From positions 1,922,001 through 1,986,000 of the forward strand of contig OZ234498.1 of assembly GCA_965153455.1 (NCBI GenBank): DNA of 64,000 bases. The letters are read 5' to 3'. Under the pieces are notes generated by a model. The model ran no database searches. It saw nothing but the letters and a program-made list of their open reading frames with translations, and had not been told where the DNA came from. Position numbers and translations under genes: made by a program. Shown here piece after piece: positions 37,502 to 49,600 of this stretch; the first letter of the stretch is position 1, and each line of letters begins with the position of its first letter. Origin of the DNA: Sphagnum compactum (Eukaryota > Bryophyta > Sphagnopsida > Sphagnales).

Positions 37502-37812
37502 GTATATCGTAGTACCTTTTCAGGTTCGGCATTTTGCTGTCGAATAATTATTTTTAATTTTGAAAAATTGACTTCAGCACAAAAAATAATAATTCGACAA
37601 CAGCCTGAAATCGCTTAAAAGTACATGCAATAATATACATATTAAAACCCTAAAACTATCTTGTAACAATTTTCTTAAATCCTATGAAATTTTGGCATTA
37701 ATAAATATTTAAAAAAATTAAAAATAATTCAGCAACCTTAATTTTCTAAAATTTTGACATTTAAAAAAATAATATAATTTTTGCCGAACCTGAAAAAGGT
37801 ACTACGGTATAC
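37502..37812. mobile_element. Foldback MITE-like element, copy 2 (~311 bp)
   Basis: Terminal inverted repeats of about 30 bases are clear: GTATATCGTAGTACCTTTTC with AGGTTCGGCA at the left, and the complement of GTATACCGTAGTACCTTTTT with CAGGTTCGGCA at the right. The centre is A+T-rich and non-coding. Confidence 0.85.
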
Positions 37813-38190
37813 ATGAGTGAGGTATTTTCCATAAAAGTGGGGCTTCTTTTTTTTCTTTTTTTTTTGGGGCCTTTGGGTTTTCAATGCTGAATATTCTATT
37901 TGACAATTTGTGTGGCAATGACCAATGATGTCACAAACAAACGGTGTTATTATTATTATTATACACACTTGTGGTTTGTGCATAATAACAAGCATTCAAA
38001 CACGGACGAAAGCTCAAGTGGAAACCATGTGCGGGGTGGCGGAGGGGGGGATAAAAGCTTATCTTTCATGTAATGTACGAACCATGGGACTTGTGCGGAC
38101 TCACTCACTCACTTACTCGAAAAGGGTCTACCAAGAGAGGGTCACACTAGATGCGTGACAACCTGGAATAAATTATATTTTTTTCCCTTT

Positions 38191-38405
38191 ATTATTCGGA
38201 GTATATTACCAGCTGGAATCTGCCGCTCCCGAGGCCCGTGGGCATGGGGGAGAAATTTCCGTCTATTATTCGGAGTACATTACCAGCTGGAATCTGCCGC
38301 TCCGGGGCCGTGGGCATGGGGGAGAAATTTTCCTCTATTATTTGGAGTACATTACGAGGCAGAATCTCCCACTCCCCGGGGTCGGTGTCATGGAAACAAT
38401 TTTGT
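38191..38405. repeat. ~73-bp GC-rich tandem repeat, 3 copies
   Basis: Units start at 38191, 38265 and 38337 with ATTATTCGGAGTA/C. Each continues with ATTACCAGCTGGAATCTGCC and, in the first two, GTGGGCATGGGGGAGAAATT. The third unit is the most diverged. Confidence 0.9.
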
Positions 38406-39655
38406 GTAAGGGTCTTGCAAAGCACGGTATTATTATGCTGTTTGGAAGGGGGGGGGAGGGGTGCATGGCTCGGGGAACCATACCCGTAGATCTAGATTAA
38501 TCACAGCTGTTAAATCTCTTGAAGATAAGGACGAGAAGATGGAGCTCCTCAATTTGTTATGGGGAGTAAGGCCCTACCGTAAGGGCCTTTGTATGCTTTG
38601 GACCTTAAGTTCAGAGGTCTTAAGAAAGAAACTCTCAAGCACATTAGCTTCATTGTTTTTGTATAATACCTAATACATGGTAAACAATTATATTTTTACT
38701 GCCAAAATAAATGACCGAATTTTTTTTATTAGGCACCTTGGCACCAAACCAGGCTAGGTGGTACTACGGTAGTTTCTTCACGTGGTGCACTTTGGGTGCA
38801 AGTGTTGTGATGGATTAGTGCGCTTGGGATGGTCGTTCATCACAAAATGTTCCAACACTTATAATGAAGCCCAAAAAGAGGCCGACTAACTAATGAGGCC
38901 AACTAATGAGGCCAGTGTGACTTCAACTCATTGTCATAACCTCGCCAAATGATTGTGGGTGGTTCAATCCCTTGTTTGGGCAGGTGTAGCGATGGAACCC
39001 TGGTATATATAGATCAGTATTGGTCCTGTTATCAAAGAAACCAAGCACATTCGTATATCTCTGTTAAGGTCATGCTAGATGCCACCCAGTAACCAACCCA
39101 ACAGTCAAGCTGGAAGCTACCACCCATTGTAGCCACAACCCCGATCGTAGTTGGGCCATTGGGTACACCAATTGTCCAAAGTCGTGAGAACCTAAATAGC
39201 CAACCCAATTGGATGATCAGTGTCAAAATCAACCCCATTCTATACCACCAAAATCAGCCCCATTCATCACCAAATCTCCCTCGTCCCAATCACAAAAAAC
39301 CCCACACTTCATCACCAAATTGTCCATAAGACTTTGAAAATTTGGAAAGACTTTGAACTCAAAAAAGTGTCGGGGGCAGAGAAGATTCGATTGCCTTCAC
39401 AATTTAGACTAAACAATTTCGGGGATGGGTAGATTATCAGCCAACAAACAACACTTATGTCCTCGGGGACCATCATGTCCCAAGCAATTCTTAACTATCT
39501 AAATGATTGATTGCTAGTGTGATTTTATTAATGTTCATCATGTTGACGAGCCACAAATGAAGCAAGTAAATCATGTACAAATCATCATTGACTGTTTTGT
39601 GCTTTCCTGTTTTCCTGTTTCATATTTCCTTTCACGGGTTAAAACAGCAAGAACC

Positions 39656-42600
39656 TTAGAAGCAGTGGGTGCTGCTGTCTGCAGCATCTGCAGATTGATC
39701 AGCCCAGACTCGGAAAGTACTGTCAGAGCCACCTGACACCATGAACTGGGCATTTGGATCAAAAACCGCTGCTTGAACCGCACCCTCATGGCCCCGCAAT
39801 TCATTTAGTGGCACCACCTCTCCTTCAATTTGAAAGCTTCAAAACAAACACATGAATTTGGTGTCATGATTGGTTACATGACCCTGCTGAGCCTAAGTAT
39901 ACAGTAGTAGCCAACGGATGGGATCCTGATATTGTCTTAGAATAAATACTATATAGAGTAATATACAAGATGCAAATTCACCATGAAGCAAAAAAAATAT
40001 CATCACATGAATTCTATTCACAATTCTGAGAGAGTGCAAAATTTCAGATGACTGGAACAGGAACACAGAGAAAGTAGTACCATTTGACCCGACTGTCATT
40101 ACTAGCAATGGCCATAACAAGGCCACTCCGATCAAAAGAACATCGGTTTGCAGAATGTGGACCAACATTGATAGTTGCATATTCTGCCACTTTGCGTACA
40201 TCCCACAGCTTCACCACCCCATCTGCATCTGTTGATGCTATCATATTCCCCTGTTTTCCATCGCTTATTATGCTGAGTTTGTAATTGGTAAAAAAAGGTG
40301 GTCAAAAAGGTCCTGTTAATGTGTTCCTAAGGAGATGAATTTTCTGTCAGGTTTCTAGTTCAACTGGTCTTGAAAATGCATCAACCTACAATTGGAACTA
40401 ATGGTGCAAAGTGGGAAAAATGCAGGCCGAAAGGACAGAGTAGTCAGTAACTATATACCTTTTTGTCGAAGGCCGCATGGTTGCAAGAGCTTTTATGACC
40501 GTAGAAGGTTTGAACACAGAGCGATGACCGTGCATCCCAAAGACTAACAGTTTTATCACTACTGGCAGTGCAAATTATGCTTGTATACAGCTGCCACATG
40601 ATACCATTCACAGAATCTACATGACCTCGAAGTGTTCCACGGCATTTCATCCTGCACCCAATCACCCAACAACCACACATACTATGATGCCATACCGAAA
40701 GTCCAGTGAGGAAAAAAAAGGGCAATCAAGTAGGCTCCACTTCATCTTCTCAACCATTTCCCTTCCTCTAAAAACAAGCATCAGTGTAGACCTTGAGTTA
40801 ATACTTAGCAGACAAGCATAAACTAAACTGCAATGAATTTTGGAAAATGTACAGGAAGTTGTTCAGGTGGGAAGTAAAAACACCCATGAACCACAAGAAG
40901 AGACAATGTACATATGATGACAACAAAACCCCCAGTTTGAGAGGACCCAATCAAATTCACATGAAGAGAGAAAGGGGAGGGAGAATATAGGTATTACGCA
41001 TAGAGGTCCCAGATGCGACTAGTATGGTCAAGAGATGAGCTTGCTAGAACATCACCACTGGTGTGATAAGACACTGCCCATACAGCCTGATTCTCCGTCC
41101 CACCCCCCCCCCCCACACCTCATCTTTAAACCAACCAATAAAATGCATTCTTTTTTCTGTTTTTCTTCTTCTTTTTGCAGCTGCTTAGTATACAGTAGCT
41201 CTGCTATTGGTGAACCTCAATATTGCTGGCAGTTCATCTCAGCAATCAGCAAGTTATTTCTATTTGTAGGAGATGTAGGAAACACGGGTAGAGGGACTAG
41301 TCACCTGAGTGTGATCAGAGAAAGTATGGATGCAACGAGATTTCTCAAAGCTCCAGATTTTAACTGTACAGTCTCCTGAAGATGATGCTAGGTGCATGCC
41401 TCTGCAACAAAAGGCCAAAGCAACTCTTCATTTACAGTTGCTTGCTTGAAAACTACCTTATTTCTTCACCAATAAAGGTGGGTATATACTATCACGGGGG
41501 AAACAGAGGAACAAACTTTGGATGGAAATCAAGCCCAGACACCCAATCCTTGTGCCCATCTCCAGTCATGATCAAGTCACCAGCAGGCAGCCCCCACATA
41601 CGCCATGTTCCATCATCTGAGGCAGTCACTACCACAGGTTTTTTTGGATGCAGTATTACACTGCAGATTTTGCAACCCATGAGTCAGAACTGTTCCCACA
41701 AACTACAGCTAAAAATCTTCTTGAAGCTTCCCAGCATTCTGAATTATTGCTTCTGTGATTCCAAAAGAACCCAAGCTGAAATTGAGAACAGAGCTCAGTT
41801 TTACACTATTCTGCACTAATTTGAAGTGAGCGAATTTTTGAAGTCCAAAAATTGGCATAACAAATGGTGGAGATGAAGAATGAGAGAGTGCATACTTGCT
41901 GACAGACATTAAGTGACCTCGGAAGGTTTTCTGTAAGGTGAAGCTTTGAACATCTGTTGGTGACAGGCGCAATGAATGGAATGGGTTTATTTTGCACCCA
42001 GAAATGAGAGGATCTGGCTTTGGTACTTCTTTGAATGACCCTTTGCCATGGTGAGGCCCTTTGAAGTTTGGTGATAATGGATTGTCATCTGTGAATAACT
42101 GTGCTGCCTCCACCTATCAAACCATGCAATTGAATGAAATAAATTGAATAGAAATGCCACATGAACTAGTCTCCTCCTCCCGACCACCAAAACCATAGTG
42201 CTTACCAAAGGATTCTACTCTTCTCCAAGCATGGGTGAGAGGTATCCATGTGCACATATGATAGGGCCTACCTACCACTGCACGAAGCTTGTCCCGTTCA
42301 AGAGCCATCAGGGCTTTGGCCCGTACAGCTGCTTCATATTTCTTCTTCAGTGCATCAATCACAGGCTCATATTTTCCAAAATGGCTTCGTAATCTCTGTC
42401 ACCCGTCAAGTGATGGCACAACCGCAACCTCAACACAAGAAGCTGAAGGATCTTAAGAAAGCATCAGACTAGTATGAAGAAGCAATCAGACAGACAGGAC
42501 AAATACTTGATGAGCACTGCATTCAAAAAAATGAGAGACAATTCCAATTGCTAGTTCCAATCACTACTAGCAATGCACCCTCTAGAGTTCCAGGAAGACC

Positions 42601-44334
42601 CACCCACCTTCTCGACTGAAGCTAGGTAGTAGATCAAAATCCTTGATTTAGACATGAGGTCAAACGCCAAAATGTTGGGTTGGTTTTAAGAGTTTCTGGT
42701 TCCATATAAAGCCATGTGGGTCAAGGAGTTGGTATCTAGGGTTAGGGTTTAGGGATTCTTCAGGAATTATTCATAATTTAGCAATGAATTCACCTTGAGA
42801 TCAACAATAAGCTTGTTCTTCTCTTGGGCTATTCTGCAGTGGTGCATGCGATGCAGGTTGCGCTCTTTTCGAAACTTTTCCAGCATTTCTGCTCGGCAAC
42901 TGCCCATCTGATCCCTCTCTCGGTCACTAAACTTGCACATGCAATGTGGGGGAAAGGATGCTCTAGCACTATAGCAAGAAACCTCTGAGATCACTGACAA
43001 ATGATCTTCTTCAAATGACAAAGATGGTGCTCAGTCCTCAGTAGTGTTCAGAAAGTTCCAGAAACACTGAAGGCTCATGGACCAAGCAAACATACAAAAT
43101 AGGGGAGACACACACACACACACACATGATATACAAGTGAGAGAAAGCTATCTATATATTCACAGATAGAGAGAGAAACTGGAGCATGGTTTAACGATAT
43201 TAGGTGTGGGTAAAAAAGAGTACCGGGCAACGACATTCTGTTGTTCAAGTTGCTCTTGTAGGCGTTGGAGAATGTTGGTGAGCTGCAACGAGCGACCATA
43301 CTCGTCGGGCACCAAAATGAGCTGGCTCTCGATGACCCGTCCCTTTTCTTTCATCTCAAACCACTCCACCTACCATGATCACCAAGCTCCCAAAAACTAA
43401 GATATAAATAGGAGGACTCATGGCTCGCCATCTAGACCATAAACATGTAGGGAGTTCTGAGTCTTCTTACTTAAGAAAGAATCCACAATGGAAGTTATTG
43501 CCCTGTATATAATAACTCAAGGAGTCCCATTCCCATGATTGGATGATGGAGTCAATAGGACAATGATTCTGATTGCTGATATGGGTTTTGAATCCTCCTC
43601 ATAGTTCCTTTTCCACCACAGCACCCAGCAGACTTGTGAATATGACAAAGGGAGAGACAGAAAGTGCTTACTTCAAAAACCTCCAGTGTTTTCATGAGGC
43701 CATATGTCATGCAGAAGTTGCGCACAAAGTCATCCAAGACCTCCCTTTGCTTCCGCACTTCTGGTTGCTCCACTTTTTTGTTTCCTTTTCCTGATAATAT
43801 CATAACCCCAACCCTCTCAAAAGGTTGAAGTTACATTAGTTCATATCCCACCAGGCAGAGCTCTGGACTACAACAGGTCGAGTGTGTGAACTTTGCCATT
43901 CATTCTTTGGGACATGTTACAAAGTGCAATGTATTCTCACAAAATGCTCACAACACTCTCATCAGGGACACCATTTCATTTGCCAAAAATACTATGTTTG
44001 TAAACATGGATCATGCATGAGTCCGGCTCATTACCGAGAAGAAAAGAGAGCTTCTGCAGGGATCGGAGTGTGGCTTCAAGATCTTCTGACCCAGCATCCT
44101 CTTCTGACTCAAAATCCTCTTCAATTGCCACCTCCTCATATGTGTACTCACTGTCATTGTAATCATCCTCTGGATGCAGCATGTATGCATCAGACAAAAG
44201 CATTGAAAACATAAGGTAAAGAGCATAACCAATGAGACAAGATGTGGGTATGTATGTATCTATGGACCTGCAAAAATGACAACATCATCATCTGCTTTCT
44301 TTTGAGAACTCTCTGAATCCAATCCCTTGCTCAT
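39656..44334 (-). CDS. PF20/SPAG16-type axonemal central-pair WD40 protein, 603 aa, 13 exons
   Basis: Exons (minus): 44334-44268, 44169-44035, 43790-43672, 43369-43224, 42926-42794, 42395-42276, 42113-41896, 41660-41517, 41401-41305, 41086-40998, 40651-40459, 40250-40081, 39836-39656. All phases agree and give 603 aa, close to Chlamydomonas PF20 and human SPAG16. An acidic N-terminus leads into DDFVRNFCMTYGLMKTLEVF (a LisH-like segment typical of SPAG16), a charged coiled-coil region (about 110-240), and seven WD repeats (about 300-600). Examples are GHKDWVSGLDFHPKGMHLAS, KIWSFEKSRC, SLWDARSSLC and the last repeat GHEGAVQAAVFDP. PF20 sits on the bridge between the two central microtubules of motile 9+2 flagella and is needed for beating. 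In plants it should act only in sperm. An in-frame ATG at 44382 could add 16 residues. Confidence 0.95.
42737..42754 (-). repeat. Telomere-like run in a PF20 intron
   Basis: TAGGGTTAGGGTTTAGGG on the + strand lies in the intron between PF20 exons 5 and 6. Confidence 0.65.
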
Positions 44335-44891
44335 CTTCTCATCCAGCTTGTTGACAAAAATAAAATAAAATTGCTGTATCATTTCCAACAACAACAACAG
44401 CAGCAAATCAAATTAAGTTGTTTCCTGCTGATCATCAGCTTTGAAGATTCTGAAGAAACCCTACCTATTTCATGAATTGCTGTGTTGAGCCAAGAAAAAA
44501 TTCTGTTATGATCTTTCAAAGCAAGAAACATAAATGAAGATGCTTGGTGCAATTCTTCTGATTGCAGATTTCCTGCTGCACTTAAGGGACTCACAGAACT
44601 GCAATTTTGAACAAATCCTCCAATAATAATAATAAAAAAAAATCTCCCACACTTTCAACATGTTTTCTTTTCTTGATGGCGCTGGAATTCAATTGTCCAA
44701 AGAGTGGGGAATATATTCCCAGGTGATCACACTCATAATGAGCAAAAGAAGCGTTTTGCTTCCAACTCAAAACCCTAAAAAGACTCAAGACTTGAATTCC
44801 ATTGAAGGGGAGCGCTCTGGATTCATTCATTCCCTCAGGAAAGGAAAACTGCGGTTGGAGAATGCTTCACGACCCATAATCGACTGCATAC

Positions 44892-44914
44892 GAAAGAAAG
44901 AAAGAAAGAAAGAA
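44892..44914. repeat. (GAAA)n microsatellite upstream of PF20
   Basis: Five to six GAAA units occur about 560 bases upstream of the proposed PF20 start codon. Confidence 0.85.
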
Positions 44915-45194
44915 TTGCAGATTGATGGTTTGCGCATATTTTGAAAAATCCGTGTGGCGCCAAAAAAACAAAACTTTTAACCCTTAAATTTCTGCAAATC
45001 TGTTATGCAACAAAAAAAACCTCTGAAAATGTGGTAGCAAAAGAGAGGATGAGAGAGACAGAGAAAATGCACCTGATTACCACCTTGGGTGAGGAGCAAC
45101 AACATGCAACGAGCGCAGAGAAAGAAGACACCACACAGCAGAACACACACACACAAACAAGCGCATCCACTACACAAATGTGCACTCTGAAAAA

Positions 45195-45370
45195 AGCCTG
45201 ATTAGCAGATATGGATTAGTGGAGAACTACCGGATTAGCAGATCTGGTGGATTAGGGAAATACTAAACCTGATTAGAAGATGGGTATTAGCGTGAAGATT
45301 AACTCATTATTACCACATGCATTGGATTAGGAGAAATGACAAATAACCGGATTAGCAGATATGGAAAAGG
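45195..45370. repeat. Scattered GATTAGCAGAT motif cluster
   Basis: GATTAGCAGATATGG, CGGATTAGCAGATCTGG and CCGGATTAGCAGATATGG recur with variable spacing within 180 bases. Another instance lies near 46115. The cluster is between PF20 and HDC1. Confidence 0.6.
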
Positions 45371-45373
45371 GAA

Positions 45374-45765
45374 ACCCTGTCTTTGGGCCTCCTTTCACCC
45401 CCATATCCGCTCTTTCAGTGGTATCTGCAAAGTAAAGACATTTTAATTAAATCTCAGTATGAAATGCTGCGGCAACTGAGTATGAAATGCTGAAACTCAG
45501 CATTTCATGCACAGAGGTTCGAGACTAATCATATAGTAGTTGTACAGCTAGGAGCAGTGAAAATATACGTAGCATGGGAAAAGGGAAAGACAGGATGAAA
45601 CTCAGTTTACCACCAAAATTGATGGTTGGTTTTCTGAGTTTCACCTCCCCCCCTTGAATGCTAATGTACTTGTTTTTGCAGGTTTTTTTCAAATCTCATC
45701 CTGTGTATGACCAAACTCAGGGTTCTCATACTGTGTTTTTCTTACTTTACTGACAACTCTATTAC
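45374..45765 (+). repeat. ~400-bp duplicated segment, copy 2, upstream of PF20
   Basis: Matches 24269-24680 along its length in the same orientation, including TATGAAATGCTGC, GAGGTTCGAGACTAATCATA and ATGACCAAACTCAGGGTTCT. It sits about 1.0 kb upstream of the PF20 start codon, in the HDC1-PF20 interval. Confidence 0.9.
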
Positions 45766-46616
45766 ATAATGACTCTGCCCTTTATTGTTCAAATTTTTAA
45801 CTTGAAAATGAAAATTTGATTTTTAAAAAAAAAAACTACTTCAAACTTGAAATTAAATCCGTCCATTTGGAAGGATCTAGAACTTCTCATCTAGATGCAT
45901 GCACTTCAGTCTTCTGCAAAACATGGGCATGCATCATATGCACACATTATGATCCACATGTCACTCACACATTGGGTCAAATTTGAGCAAAAAATTTCTG
46001 CCAAAATCCTACACCAATGCACCCCTAGTCTCCTCCATATGGTCAGAGCCAATAAAAATTTTAGAGGGAAGATCTCCTACCCACTTACCCTAAGTAGGTC
46101 TAAACAACAAAAGCTTGATTAGCAGAGGTGGAATAGGAGATTTAGATTAGGGCTGGGTGCTTAGGTATGAGCAAATGAGCAGGGAAATAGAGTTCTTCAT
46201 AAAGAACCCCAAATTGGGGATACTGAGGCCCAGTTTTTCAAAAACTGGGGATGAAAGAAAATTCAGGATGAAAACAGTGATCGATCGGCTCCGTGCATCC
46301 AAAAATCGGGTATTCACACACGGGCAGTCTGAGTGTGTGCATCCTGCATAGTAAATATCAAGCTACTGAGACATGAGGAAATCAGAACAATCTCTGGTGG
46401 TTCAAATCAATCGGTGCTAGCTAGGAGACCAACTGAATGGATCACCCTATGAATTCTTTGCAAGCTCATTTCAATTTGCATTCATGGACATCGTAACTGT
46501 CACACATGATTAAACCCTCATGCATGGTTCATCTCACTGTGTGTTTGCACCAATTTGGACTATAAACTGGATGAAAAGAGGACTTGGGTAGAGTAGTATT
46601 TTTTGAGTTTACAACC

Positions 46617-49600
46617 TTAATCATCTGAGTCCTCTACATGGGGAGACAGAAATTGTGCTCTGGTGAGTGGGTACTCTGTACCCCGCACCCACACACTTGT
46701 TGGCGACCACTTGACCTCTTCCCATGCCAACCCATCCTGTAGCACCTGCACAAAAACACTACAATCAATCTGTGACATTGCAGAGAAAACTCTACAATAA
46801 CACTCTGAAGGTTTAAAACATTATGTCATTTCGAGATGAACCCAAAAAAAGGATGACAAGAATCAGTGCATCTTCCAACAATAATTCATAAAGACATCTA
46901 CCTCTTGGACAGTTTTGAGCTAGCAAGGAACATTCAAATCTGGGGCTCACTGCCTCTTTTGAGTTCTAAGTTCTGCAACTCTGAGGTACTTTGGGATGGG
47001 TAGACTTGATACAATTTCTGTTGCTGTGAAAAAGGATGAACAATATGACACTACAGCAGAGTAACAAGAGCAGGAAACAAGCTAACCTCGACATTGTCTG
47101 GTGGTGAAGGGATCCCTGTGATGCGCATGGAGGACAATGGCAAAGGCCGTTTGCACCTTGACCACCTGTACCGTTCACATGAATCTCCGTTATGAGGTTT
47201 GGTGCCATGGCCTTGGCAGCTCTTCTCTCCATTGTGAGCATGGCTGTCTAGATGCGCTTTCTCTCCGTTGTGGGCACCATATCCCTTGCCTGGGGCTCTC
47301 TCTGCGGAGCCCACTTTCTCTTTTGTTTTCTCTGGAGCACCAGAGGGTTGAGGGGGTGCAGATGTGGCAGTGGCCACACCTGCTGTCACACCATTGCATG
47401 TTGCTCCATTACCAGAATATGCCAATTCATAACTGCCAACAATACTTTCGTTATACAGGGAAAAAATTATTTGGCTATCCATCTCCCCAGAAGGAAAAGC
47501 CAATTTGAGTGCCAAAAAGAGTTCCTAAACTTAGTCTTTGTGGATATGCCATGGAGTTCAAAGAGAAGACAATGCATACCGATGCCTATGAGTCTCCACA
47601 TAAAGAACATCCCCCTTCTTCAGTCGGGCAGAGGTGTATTGTGACTTTTTCAACCCACGATCAGCAACAATGCTCATACTGTACTTCAACCTGTTCACAC
47701 AAGACATTGTTGAAGAAAACCTGAGTTTTGAGACTAGGATCTAACCATGCAGATACAGGGGGGGGGAAGCAAACAGCACATGGGTACAAGAGCAAAACCA
47801 CAAATCAACAAGGTATATGCCAAAGAACTTACAGCAAGACCCACAAGTGGAATAAGTTAAGGAAAATTTTAGGGTGGGAAGGACAGATGGACTGTACCAT
47901 GGCTCATTGCAAAGATTGTACTGGATTGTCACTTCACGCACAAGTCGCTGCTGTAGGTATGCATTCTGTAGATCATAAGTCCCTTTGTGTCAGTCAAAAA
48001 CCCACTGTTCAGTTACTCTGAACCCACCATGCTCTCCCCTACTTGGAAAACATAAAACAACACAAGGTTTCTGTATGCAAGACAAAACAATCGTGTGTCT
48101 ACTGTCTACCATGGTCAAGGTCTCCATGTCTATCATGCTTTTCTGATAACTTGATTCCATTGCCAGGAGTTGCAGGAAGCTTATCTATACTCATCAAACT
48201 GTCCATGTGAATAAGCAGTCTAAACAGAGGAGAACAGGAGCACATGACAGGTTACTTACGGAGCATGCAGCTCTGGTGGTAACAGTCCGTTCTGAGGCAG
48301 CAGGGGCAAGGGTTGGGGCAACAGCAGGCGTCCGTGTCAAACAAGGCTCAAGCTCTATGCTGCCACCTCCTGTCTGGAAAACCATTCATTCATTGCCATG
48401 TCAAAACATCAACATCCTCAACTGCCATGCATACCACTCTTAGCCTGGCATCTGCAATATATCACCACCCTTCACAATGAATGATATCTGCTTGACCTCT
48501 ACACCTATGAAAACTCCATGTCTCACACAGCAACATGGGAAGTGCTTGCATTGCATATTCACTGTGACCAACTTCTCTCCTCACTGCTGGTTTCAAGGAG
48601 GCTTCCATATCCCTAAGAAGGGCTCAACACCCACCTTGATGATCCGGCAGCTTTCTACTCTGTAGCTGCACCCACTTCCCCCTCCCCACGCACGAGACCT
48701 GAGACTGTTTCTGAGCATTGATGTGTATGCTGCACATAATAAAATGAACCTGTCTGCAATTTAGTACAAGCTGGGAGTAAGGACTTCCCAATCTCACATT
48801 GCTGTATCCTACACACAACAGAAGACAGTAGCAATCTCTACACATGTTTGGGCATGGTCAAAAATTGTGACATAAGATACAGAGGGTAGAGGCGCACTCT
48901 CTTGAGGTGGAAGAATCTGAATCGTGGCCTGAAGCTCAGAAACAGAATGTGGTGGAGGAGTTGCTGTTGGAGTGTAATAACCTGTGTGCATCAGAACTGC
49001 ATTCCACCAAACCCAGAGTTGTGGGTAAAAAAATAAGTAGCATATTGTGAGTGTGCCAAAACCCAAGTCAAGAACTTTCACAAAGATCTCCTTTTGACTG
49101 AGCAACAGGATCTGTATGTAAATGATATTTGCACAGGGAAGAGTAATCTAGGTGTATCAATGGACTCATATCCATGCTGATCTATGTTACCTGCTACAAT
49201 ATCAGAATCATCTGTGTAGACATCTGTGCCCCACAGCTGCCGTCCTCGGATCTGAGAGAAATAGGGAAGAACAAGAATGACAATTTCAAAATAATTAGAT
49301 TTAACTGCAAATGCCTGTTCCCTCTTAAGAATGAAAAAGTTGTATGACATAAAATTGATTTTGCAGCAGATGCCAAAATACCTGGCGATTGGAAGTGGTG
49401 GCCAAGTCTGCAGGAATGCGAATTTCAACAGTGAGGCCAGCATTGCTTGGGATGGTGCTCTCTGTTGCTACTGTAGCTGCATTTTTAGCATCATAATCCT
49501 TCCGAAGCTTTGTCAGCTCGGGCATCCCTTCTCCAATTCGATATAATAAAGCTGAGCTCTCGGATCGTCCTGGCTTGCCAACATTCAATACCCAACATCA

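Noticed and set aside
38155-38489. Overlapping open frames in the 73-bp repeat
   Set aside because: They are a product of three near-identical GC-rich units, are open in several frames, and have no family match.
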